Source of the DNA: DATKDU01 sp035512595
GTDB taxonomy: Bacteria > Planctomycetota > Planctomycetia > Pirellulales > Pirellulaceae
Direction: 5' to 3'
DNA length: 29,576 nucleotides
Assembly: GCA_035512595.1 (NCBI GenBank)
Contig: DATKDU010000428.1
Span: 1 to 29,576 of the forward strand
Positions 1-5,706 of the stretch are shown in pieces (within the stretch, counting starts at the first letter, position 1; each line of letters starts with the position of its first letter). A model generated the notes under the pieces. That model was given only the letters and a program-made list of their open reading frames with translations. It did not search any database and had not been told where the DNA came from. The translations under genes and the position numbers were made by a program.

Positions 1-49
1 GCGCGTCGGTCAGGTCGCTGGGATACGTTTCACGTGCTGGCACGTCCAT
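1..49 (-). CDS. IS5-family transposase, N-terminus only (cut by window edge)
   Basis: The minus strand from 49 reads MDVPARETYPSDLTDA and then leaves the window. The YPSDLTDA segment is the usual opening of IS5-family (IS427/IS1031-like) DDE transposases, which continue with a tryptophan and a PLLP-type motif. An ATG at 55 is also in frame, but the AAGGAG ribosome site lies 1 base from it and 7 bases from the ATG at 49, which favours 49. Only about 16 residues are visible, so the family call rests on a short motif plus the matching terminal repeat at 120-137. Confidence 0.6.
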   Translation of the reverse strand, partial: MDVPARETYPSDLTDA

Positions 50-137
50 GTGCATGCTCCTTGGTTTGGGGAAGATGGAAGCCAGCACACTACGCAGTTT
101 CGGCAATTTAGAACAAGATCACTTTTCGGATAGCCTC
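1..137 (-). mobile_element. End of an IS5-like insertion sequence, with TAA target duplication candidate at 138-140
   Basis: Read on the minus strand, the element starts at 137 with GAGGCTATCCGAAAAGTG, which resembles the GAG-starting terminal inverted repeats of the IS1031/IS427 groups. It is preceded by TTA (plus-strand TAA, 138-140), and those groups duplicate a TNA target. About 70 noncoding bases separate the terminal repeat from the transposase ribosome site. The other end is outside the window, so the repeat pair and the target duplication cannot be confirmed here. Confidence 0.5.
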
Positions 138-173
138 TAAGAGTTCGCCGAACAATTGGGCACTGTTCTGAAT

Positions 174-737
174 ATGACCGACGCAAAGAGAGCGTTCGTG
201 CTCGCAGACAAGTTGAAAGCGGTGCCGTTCGACGGCCGACAGCCGTTTCTCGACGCCCCTGAAAGATACAGGCAGGAAGTTCATGGCTTGCCGATGACAC
301 AGATTGATTCGATTGTCGGCGGGCATCAACCTCGATTGCGTGATTACAGTCGGGCGAGTTGGAGTTTTGGTGTTTTTGATTTGAGACGTTGTGTTGTCTG
401 GCCGCGTATGGGCGAGCGCTCTTGGGCAGTCGGTTCTCCAGTTGCCGTTGCTGAGCTTTTCAAAGACCGAGAGCCTGCCGATAGCCGGATCTGGAATATG
501 AAGCGGTTCGCTGACGTGTTCGCGTCCAGACTGCCCATCATCATTCTCGATCGAGGGACAGAGGTCAGGATTGACGACGGTTCACACCGTGCCGTAGCCA
601 TGGCGCTGGTGGGGGTTACGCAGGTATCGGCGTGGATCGCGGTTTTGAGTGGCGAACCAGACGGTCCAGCGAACGGGAGCCAGCCGATTCGCTCAGCGAC
701 AAATCGAACGTCATCGGCGGCTGGCTCCCGTCGCTGA
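174..737 (+). CDS. Cassette gene, ParB/Srx-like hypothetical protein
   Basis: This codes for a 187-residue soluble protein of unknown function. Near the C-terminus the stretch VRIDDGSHRAVAMALVG resembles the D-G-x-H-R loop of ParB/sulfiredoxin-fold domains, which bind nucleotides or DNA; that is a motif-level resemblance only. A TTG at 156 is an alternative start, and the frame stays open and protein-like upstream to a TAA at 138-140, the boundary of the IS5-like element, so the true 5' end may have been removed by that insertion. The last 28 or so codons run into the attC-like structure at 651-751, as happens in integron cassettes. Confidence 0.55.
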   Translation: MTDAKRAFVLADKLKAVPFDGRQPFLDAPERYRQEVHGLPMTQIDSIVGGHQPRLRDYSRASWSFGVFDLRRCVVWPRMGERSWAVGSPVAVAELFKDREPADSRIWNMKRFADVFASRLPIIILDRGTEVRIDDGSHRAVAMALVGVTQVSAWIAVLSGEPDGPANGSQPIRSATNRTSSAAGSRR

Positions 738-751
738 CCTTTGCGTTAGCT
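651..751 (+). other. attC-like integron recombination site 1
   Basis: A 101-base imperfect palindrome immediately follows the cassette gene. The core arms at 674-686 and 718-730 are a perfect 13-base inverted repeat. Outside them GGTCCAGCGA (664-673) pairs with TCGCTGACC (731-739) with one extra base, like the extrahelical bases of attC sites. The outer boxes are GGCGAAC (651-657) and GTTAGCT (745-751), matching the R'' and R' simple sites (RYYYAAC and GTTRRRY) with a few differences. The orientation agrees with the plus-strand genes. No integron integrase is in the window. Confidence 0.6.
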
Positions 752-844
752 GGCGAGGAAGCCGGTTGGTTCCGGCAGAGAGGGTCGTGAAGCCTATTTA
801 CAACCACAGCGTGGGGCGCGCCTATTCATCGGAGGTCCGTAATC

Positions 845-1132
845 GTGCAACGCCAAGCGAGTTTCATGAAGAAGTTGGGTTGGGGCCTGTCTACCGTCGG
901 CGGCCTTGTCTTCCTTTCGTTAATCTTACTTGTACCATCGGGCGGTCCTGGCTCCGCCTCCGAGTTTGTTTTTCTGTGTTTGCTCATCGTGGGAGTCTTC
1001 CTTGTTGTACCCGGCGTGCTTCTCGGCCTGTTTGGGCAGATCGTGGCGCAACTCGACGAGCGGCTGCGGTCGCTGGAAGAGAAAACGGAATCACGGCCAG
1101 ACCGAGGCCCCACAGAGGAGAAGATGTTATAG
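845..1132 (+). CDS. Cassette gene, small two-helix membrane protein
   Basis: A 95-residue protein starting at a GTG nine bases after a GGAGG ribosome site at 831-835; an ATG at 866 is an in-frame alternative. Two hydrophobic helices (about residues 13-32 and 40-66) are followed by a charged tail rich in Arg and Glu (LDERLRSLEEKTESR) that could form a short amphipathic helix. No family was recognised. It lies between the two attC-like sites and so forms a complete cassette of one gene plus one site, typical of integron cargo of unknown function. Confidence 0.6.
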   Translation: MQRQASFMKKLGWGLSTVGGLVFLSLILLVPSGGPGSASEFVFLCLLIVGVFLVVPGVLLGLFGQIVAQLDERLRSLEEKTESRPDRGPTEEKML

Positions 1133-1162
1133 AGCAAGTTCCTGTGCAGCGTGAAAGCCGCC

Positions 1163-1273
1163 AGCTAACCAGTCGCTCAACCCGACCGAGAACAGGCCGG
1201 CGAGTTGAGCGTCTCCTGAAATGAAGGTCGTTCGCGCCGGCCTGTTCCCGGCGGGTTAGCTTGGTCGTTAGCC
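1163..1273 (+). other. attC-like integron recombination site 2
   Basis: A 111-base imperfect palindrome lies about 30 bases after the small membrane protein gene. The arms at 1190-1202 and 1235-1247 form a perfect 13-base inverted repeat (GAACAGGCCGGCG and its complement). The pairing extends outward through CAACCCGACC and CGGCGGGTTAG with unpaired bases. The outer boxes AGCTAAC (1163-1169) and GTTAGCC (1267-1273) share a six-base complementary core and match the R''/R' consensus except at one compensating pair. The same boxes and architecture occur at 651-751, which supports a shared function. Confidence 0.65.
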
Positions 1274-1283
1274 AGAAACACGC

Positions 1284-1466
1284 ATGGACATTCCCGGCAT
1301 CACTTGGAAAGTCGAGAGCATCGAGGATGTTGAAATCCTTCGCGAGCTTCCGGCTGACCTCGTACGCGTTTTCAGCGATCCGCGCGACCAACGGCGACGA
1401 GTCGCCGCAGTCCAAATCGACTCCTCCTGTCGCCGGTTCGCCGCTTCTCAAGTAGGATCGACATAG
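1284..1466 (+). pseudogene. Truncated cassette gene, SMI1/KNR4-like N-terminal fragment
   Basis: The ATG sits 10 bases after attC-like site 2, the expected position for the next cassette gene. The first 32 residues read like an ordinary soluble protein with a VEILRELPADLVRVF helix resembling the start of SMI1/KNR4 (SUKH) proteins, a family common as integron cargo and as immunity proteins. From about base 1380 the composition changes to Arg- and Ser-rich non-protein-like sequence, and no third attC-like site is seen before the dehydratase gene. I read it as a cassette cut by a recombination junction. The family call is weak. Confidence 0.35.
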
Positions 1467-1496
1467 CACCGCTTCTCCCCCCGATCCGCACGTTCC

Positions 1497-3599
1497 ATGC
1501 CACTGGCTGATCTCCTCGAAGGCACCGCTTCGCTCTACGACATCCAAACGACCGCCCGCGGGCCGCAGGGGGAACTGCCGCTGACGGATCAGATGCTCCG
1601 CGAGTGGTCCAGCGGCGATCTGTTCGGACTCTCGCAAAGTGCCGGCATGGGGTGGAAGCCCGAGGAACTGCTCGGGCCGCAGTTTCTGATCCTCAGCACA
1701 CAAGGAGGGGTGCGAGCCGAGGGCGGCACGCCGATCGCCCTCGGCTACCACACGGGGCACTGGGAAGTCGGCCTCTTGGTCCAGGCGGCGGCCCGCGAAA
1801 TCAAAGCCTTCGGCGGCGTCCCCTTCGCGGCATTCGTTAGCGACCCGTGCGACGGCCGCACGCAAGGGACGACCGGCATGTTCGACAGCCTGCCGTACCG
1901 CAACGACGCGGCAATCGTTTTGCGGCGGCTGATCCGCTCGCTCCCGCAGCGGAGCGGCATTGTCGGCGTGGCGACCTGCGACAAGGGACTGCCGGCGATG
2001 ATGCTCGCTTTGGCGGGGACGAAGAACTTGCCCAGTGCGATTGTCCCCGGCGGCGTGACGCTGCCGCCGGCCGAAGGGGAAGATGCCGGCAAGGTGCAGT
2101 CGATCGGCGCTCGCTACGTTCACGGGGAGATCACGCTCCACGATGCGGCCGTCGCGGGCTGCGCGGCGTGTGCCTCTCCCGGCGGCGGCTGCCAGTTCCT
2201 CGGCACGGCCGCGACCAGCCAGGTGATTGCCGAGGCGCTCGGAATGTCGCTGCCGCACTCCGCTCTCGCACCGAGTGGCCAGCCGGTGTGGCTCGAGATG
2301 GCGACGCGCAGCGCCCGGGCGGTCAAGCAGCTAGCCGACCGCGGCCTGGCGATGAAAGACATCCTCACCGACGCCGCCGTTCGTAATGCCATGGTCGTCC
2401 ATGCGGCCTGCGGTGGCTCGACGAACTTGCTCTTGCACATACCAGCCATCGCCTTTGCCGCGGGGCTGGCGCGGCCGACGGTCGCCGAATGGACGGAAGT
2501 CAATCGAAAAGTGCCGCGGTTCGTGTCGGTGCTTCCCAACGGACCGGTGAATCATCCAACCGTGCGGCTGTTTCTGGCCGGCGGCGTGCCGGAGATCATG
2601 CTCCACTTGCGAGCGATGGGGATGCTCGATCTCAACGTTCTGACGGTAACGGGCGAGCCGCTGGGCGAGGTTCTCGTCTGGTGGGAAAGGTCCGAGCGGC
2701 GACTGGCGCTGCGCCAGCTTCTTAAAGACCGCGACGGCGTCGATCCCGATGACGTGATCATTCCGCCGGCCGAGGCCCGCCACCGCGGACTGACGAGCAC
2801 GGTTTGTTTTCCTGTCGGCAATCTGTGCCCGGAAGGCTCGGTGATCAAGGCGACCAGCATCGACCCGAGCGTGGTCGATGACGACGGGGTCTATCGCAAG
2901 ATGGGGCGGGCGCGTGTGTTCACCAGCGAGCGGGACGCGATCGCGGCCATCAAGGCTCGTGGGGCAGGCAAAGTAGAGCACTCGCTCCGCGAGTGCTCAA
3001 GCGGCTCGGAGAGCGAGGGGACTAAACCTGTTGCCGAACGTGCTGCGAGCGCCGCGTCTTCCGGTCCACTCGCGGAGCGAGTGGACTACATTCGGCCCGG
3101 CGATATTCTCGTCCTCATCGGCCGCGGACCGATGGGCTCCGGCATGGAGGAAACGTATCAGCTCACCAGCGCGCTCAAGTTCCTCAAGTGGGGGAAAGAA
3201 GTCGCCGTCGTCACCGACGCCCGCTTCTCCGGCGTCAGCACCGGCGCGTGCATCGGGCACGTTGGACCCGAGGCGCTCGCCGGTGGCCCGATCGGCAAGC
3301 TGCGCGACGGCGACCTGATCCGCATCGTGATCGACCGCAATCAGCTCGTCGGCAGCGTCGATCTTGTCGGCGCGGCCGATCGCGAATTCTCCGCCGCCGA
3401 AGGGGCGGCAATCCTTGCCGGCCGCTCGCCTCATCCAGAACTGCGTCCCGATCCCGACCTCCCTGATGACACGCGGCTGTGGGCCGCTCTCCAGCGCGTT
3501 GGCGGCGGAACCTGGGGGGGCTGCGTTTACGATGTTGACGCGATCGTGACCGCGCTCGCGACGACGCAGGGGCCGACCGGCAGCGCTGCAGCTCGTTGA
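1497..3599 (+). CDS. yjhG: YjhG/YagF-type D-xylonate (sugar-acid) dehydratase, IlvD/Edd family
   Basis: A 700-residue iron-sulfur dehydratase that removes water from a sugar acid, such as D-xylonate to 2-keto-3-deoxy-D-xylonate, in cytosolic sugar-acid catabolism. Family cysteines are visible: C118 in SDPCDGRTQGTTGM, C161 in VATCDKGLPAMM and C232 in GGGCQFLGTAATSQ, with CGGSTN further on. This ordered set is characteristic of the YjhG branch rather than IlvD itself. It is about 40 residues longer than the roughly 655-residue E. coli homologue, because a palindromic repeat pair encodes an extra segment at about residues 493-531. ATG at 1497 is the first start; no strong ribosome site is visible. 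It has no metabolic neighbours in the window, so the substrate is inferred from family alone. Confidence 0.88.
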   Translation: MPLADLLEGTASLYDIQTTARGPQGELPLTDQMLREWSSGDLFGLSQSAGMGWKPEELLGPQFLILSTQGGVRAEGGTPIALGYHTGHWEVGLLVQAAAREIKAFGGVPFAAFVSDPCDGRTQGTTGMFDSLPYRNDAAIVLRRLIRSLPQRSGIVGVATCDKGLPAMMLALAGTKNLPSAIVPGGVTLPPAEGEDAGKVQSIGARYVHGEITLHDAAVAGCAACASPGGGCQFLGTAATSQVIAEALGMSLPHSALAPSGQPVWLEMATRSARAVKQLADRGLAMKDILTDAAVRNAMVVHAACGGSTNLLLHIPAIAFAAGLARPTVAEWTEVNRKVPRFVSVLPNGPVNHPTVRLFLAGGVPEIMLHLRAMGMLDLNVLTVTGEPLGEVLVWWERSERRLALRQLLKDRDGVDPDDVIIPPAEARHRGLTSTVCFPVGNLCPEGSVIKATSIDPSVVDDDGVYRKMGRARVFTSERDAIAAIKARGAGKVEHSLRECSSGSESEGTKPVAERAASAASSGPLAERVDYIRPGDILVLIGRGPMGSGMEETYQLTSALKFLKWGKEVAVVTDARFSGVSTGACIGHVGPEALAGGPIGKLRDGDLIRIVIDRNQLVGSVDLVGAADREFSAAEGAAILAGRSPHPELRPDPDLPDDTRLWAALQRVGGGTWGGCVYDVDAIVTALATTQGPTGSAAAR
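2974..3089 (+). repeat. In-frame palindromic repeat pair inside the dehydratase gene
   Basis: Two short perfect hairpins, 2976-2998 (GAGCACTCGC, 3-base loop, complement) and 3064-3086 (GTCCACTCGC, 3-base loop, complement), bracket 65 bases. Together they encode about 39 Ser/Glu/Ala-rich residues absent from the family, between KARGAGK and IRPGDILVLIGRGP, which are normally contiguous. The frame is kept and there is no stop. The two hairpins share ACTCGC cores and look like one mobile palindrome family. Confidence 0.75.
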
Positions 3600-4298
3600 C
3601 CCTTGGCCTGCCACCTGGTTTGAACCTCGTCACGTTCGTCGGCCTGCCACCGCGGCCGGGTTCCTCGACGTCCTCCGCCGCTCCGGGGAGACGAAGGGGT
3701 GGTGAAGGAGGGGGCGGATCCAGAGAGGAGCCACGGATGAAACCTAGCGCGGCGGAGCCGCAACCAATGGAGACGGACGATTGGAACTGTGGATAGCACT
3801 GCGCGGCCAAGCCGCAGCCACAAAACAGGCAGAATGGAACCGCAGATGACGCGGATGTCCGCGGATTTTTTTCTATCCGCGTTCTCCGCGAAATCCGCGG
3901 TTGTTCCCTCCGGAAATCCTTGCGGCCAGCGAAGATTTTGATCGTTTGTAGTACGGATCAAACACGGATGGGAAGAGTGCCGATCCGTGCCCATCCGTGT
4001 TTCATCCGTGGCTGCTGCCGCCGCAAACGTCCTAACTCAGCCGGATGCCGCGAAGCGGCACGTCGGCTGCCGATCCGCGGCCTTTCGCGTCATCCGCGGT
4101 TAACATGTTCCTCTCCGGACGGAAAGAGCGTTGACTTTGCCGATCACGGCGCGGACAATCGGGCCTGATCGGTCGGAACCTTCCGCCCCAGGCGGGGGGA
4201 GAGAACCACGAAACACACGAATGACACGAAAGGGGAGAGGGGAGTGGCCTTGGTCCCCTTTTCGTGTGTTTCGTGGTTCCACTCCGGCGACCCAGTCC
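3600..4298. repeat. Gene-free stretch filled with unrelated inverted repeats
   Basis: No credible gene was found. The region contains a direct repeat of GGCCTGCCACC near 3605 and 3650, a CCGCGGATTT inverted repeat (3859-3868 with 3891-3900), a 13-base AAACACGGATGGG inverted repeat (3960-3972 with 3990-4002), and a perfect 18-base inverted repeat (4204-4221 with 4261-4278) around a second, overlapping hairpin. These are typical of dispersed intergenic elements in planctomycete genomes. The open frames across it are Arg/Pro/Ser-rich and not protein-like. The hairpin after 3599 could help end dehydratase transcription, but no U-tract follows. Confidence 0.6.
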
Positions 4299-4355
4299 GG
4301 TCCTACAGAGCCTGGAATCGGTCCCACAGAGCCTCGACTTGGTCCTACAGAGCCT
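4299..4355. repeat. 21-base tandem repeat (three copies)
   Basis: GGTCCTACAGAGCCT, with one C/T variant, begins at 4299, 4320 and 4341, giving an exact 21-base period with a variable 6-base remainder. On the plus strand it encodes GPTEP-type heptads. On the minus strand it reads as leucine heptads of the form QALxDRF, where x is TAG, TGG or TAG. It follows a minus-strand segment that reads LTERQLQDLMDELQSMFLLL, so it may be the decayed end of a small coiled-coil gene. Confidence 0.5.
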
Positions 4356-4443
4356 GTAGCAGCAAAAACATGGACTGTAGCTCATCCATCAGGTCCTGAA
4401 GCTGCCGTTCTGTCAGCTATAGTGATTTGAATGGAGAATTCAC

Positions 4444-4622
4444 ATGCCGATCACCGGACCCTCGCCCGAACAACAGGCCAGGTCGCTTGCACTGCGGGCT
4501 GCGATCGACCTGACGCGACGCTCTTGGCCGACATCTATGGTTCGATGAGCGAAGGGTTCGACACGGCCGACCTCCAGGACGCGCAGACGCTGCTGGTGCA
4601 GGTTTCGGGATCGGCCAATTAA
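4444..4622 (+). pseudogene. Remnant of the C-terminus of a predicted ATPase/TPR protein
   Basis: Two pieces of one recognisable tail are in different frames. The frame from 4444 gives EQQARSLALRAAIDLTR, then after a short gap the frame that is open from 4431 gives LLADIYGSMSEGFDTADLQD and ends at 4622. The EGFDTADLxxA ending is typical of the C-terminal helical part of large predicted ATPases linked to adenylate cyclase-like or AfsR-like regulators. Only about 60 residues remain, broken by a frame change, and nothing upstream resembles the ATPase core. It is a decay product, not a working gene. Confidence 0.55.
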
Positions 4623-4637
4623 CGGGCGCCAGGGTCG

Positions 4638-5573
4638 CTACCCTTCTTCCCCCAGGGCCTGCGTGGTGATGGGTCCGGGACGGGACGAATCGCGGGCAGG
4701 CGGCCGCGGGGGCGGATAGCCGCTCCCTTCTTCGCCGATCGCGAAGGTCGTCACCCGGCCGGGCGGGCGGCGCTCACTCCCTTCTTCGCCAAGGGCCTGC
4801 GTCGTTATCGGCCCTGAGCGCCCTTCGTCCTCGCGAGACCTGGAATCGCGCTCACGCGAAGAACGGCGCTCACTCCCTTCTTCGCCAAGGGCCTGCGTCG
4901 TTATCGGCCGTGAGCGCCCTTCGTCCTCACGGGACCTGGAATCGCGCTCACGCGAAGAACGGCGCTCACTCCCTTCTTCGCCAAGGGCCTGCGTCGTTAT
5001 CGGCCCTGAGCGCCCTTCGTCCTCACGGGACCTGAAATCGCGCTCGCGCGAAGGACGACGCTCGCTCCCTTCTTCGCCCAGCGCCAGCGTCGTTCTCCGC
5101 CCTTCGTCCTCGCCAGCGTCGAACTCGCGCACGCGCCGTCGTTCCTCCTCGCGGGAATCGAAGCCGCGCTCGCGCCGTCGTTCGTCTTCGCCGGAGTTGA
5201 ATTCGCGGACCCGCCGGCGTTCCTCCTCGCGAGAATTGAATTCGCGCTCGCGCGGCACCCGCGAAGAGCGCTCGTCCCCCCCTTCTTCGCCGAGCGCCAG
5301 CGTCGTCCTCCGCCCTTCGTCCTCGTCCAGGTTGAAGCCCCGTGCGTAGCGCCCCTGCCAGGCGTCGGCTTGCCGGCCCGTCAGAAACGCAGCCAGCCCC
5401 GCCGCCCCGGCAATCGCACTGGCGACAAATCCTCGCCGGGCGAGGCCGGTCGCAGTGACCGATCCGTTCGTCGCAGCGACGCGCCGTCGATCGGACGGCG
5501 CGTCGTTGTCGCGTTCACGACACCGCAGTGCCGCCGGATCAGGTACGATTTCATGAAAGGGATGGACGAACAT
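4638..5573 (-). CDS. Candidate graspetide (omega-ester peptide) precursor with seven TTxxxxEE cores
   Basis: A 311-residue protein divergent from an ATP-grasp ligase. Start chosen at 5573 because GGGAG lies just upstream; the longer open frame continues through the neighbour's promoter and gene. Residues 43-71 carry a twin-arginine-like signal (ARRGFVASAIAGAAGLAAFL), then highly charged Arg/Glu repeats. Seven copies of TTxxxxEE occur at residues 90-97, 161-168, 193-200, 225-232, 257-264, 275-282 and 303-310 (TTLALGEE, TTQALGEE, TTFAIGEE). The last core ends one residue before the stop. Five cores are preceded by EDEGR. TTxxxxEE is the core consensus of plesiocin-type (group 2) graspetides, whose Thr hydroxyls are ester-linked to Glu side chains by a dedicated ATP-grasp enzyme. 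Function is inferred from motif plus neighbour; the large size is unusual for a precursor. Confidence 0.75.
   Translation of the reverse strand: MFVHPFHEIVPDPAALRCRERDNDAPSDRRRVAATNGSVTATGLARRGFVASAIAGAAGLAAFLTGRQADAWQGRYARGFNLDEDEGRRTTLALGEEGGDERSSRVPREREFNSREEERRRVREFNSGEDERRRERGFDSREEERRRVREFDAGEDEGRRTTLALGEEGSERRPSRERDFRSREDEGRSGPITTQALGEEGSERRSSRERDSRSREDEGRSRPITTQALGEEGSERRSSRERDSRSREDEGRSGPITTQALGEEGSERRPPGRVTTFAIGEEGSGYPPPRPPARDSSRPGPITTQALGEEG
4782..5093 (-). repeat. 96-base tandem repeat encoding spacer plus core units
   Basis: Core motifs 2 to 5 of the precursor recur every 32 residues (96 bases: 5093, 4997, 4901, 4805). The units starting at 4901 and 4805 are almost identical at the DNA level, differing at a handful of positions, which points to recent unit duplication. 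Each unit reads core, SERR-type basic linker, RERD, SREDEGR, then the next core. There are no non-repeated spacers, so this is not a CRISPR array. Confidence 0.8.
5088..5243 (-). repeat. 39-base repeats (13-residue charged spacers) between cores 1 and 2
   Basis: Residues 111-162 of the precursor are four 13-residue units: EFNSREEERRRVR, EFNSGEDERRRER, GFDSREEERRRVR, EFDAGEDEGRRTT. They match the spacer that precedes the other cores but lack a core of their own, except the last, which runs into core 2. This suggests that spacer and core units duplicate independently. Confidence 0.75.
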
Positions 5574-5706
5574 CGGGAATTCTCCCTGTTTTTGCGTGTT
5601 ATTGGCGTGGCTCTCCGCCCTCCAGCGAACGTATCGTGCAACCACCATGCCAAAACGGTGATTCTGTGGCGATTTCGGCATGCCGAATGCCGCGTTGAGG
5701 GCCCTA
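5574..5706. promoter_or_regulatory. Divergent promoter region of the graspetide locus, with a 14-base palindrome
   Basis: The 133 bases between the two divergent starts must hold promoters for both genes. A perfect palindrome TTCGGCATGCCGAA lies at 5674-5687, ending 19 bases before the ATP-grasp start, in the position of an operator for a dimeric regulator. GAGG at 5697-5700 is the ATP-grasp ribosome site. I do not see convincing -35/-10 boxes. No regulator gene is next to the pair. Confidence 0.4.

Noticed and set aside
649..1224. A 191-residue open frame on the plus strand with a VQRTGASRFAQ-type start
   Set aside because: It reads through attC-like site 1 and then antiparallel-frame sequence of the small membrane protein. 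The VQRTGASRFAQ string is simply the translated palindrome arm, seen in many databases as a false gene.
984..2258. A 424-residue open frame on the minus strand
   Set aside because: It lies opposite the dehydratase and the cassette sequence, has Arg/Ala/Gly-rich composition without domain motifs, and follows from the GC-rich codon pattern of the real genes.
2974..3089. The dehydratase insertion as a possible intein
   Set aside because: At about 39 residues it is far too short for an intein and has no Cys/Ser-His-Asn splice residues; two hairpins explain it.
4131..4430. A 99-residue plus-strand open frame ending VAHPSGPEAAVLSAIVI
   Set aside because: It runs through the 18-base inverted repeat and the 21-base tandem repeats. 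Its composition follows those repeats and not a protein fold.
4782..5093. 96-base regular repeats that could be mistaken for a CRISPR array
   Set aside because: Units are back to back with no unique spacers, code without stops for the precursor's repeats, and no cas genes are nearby.
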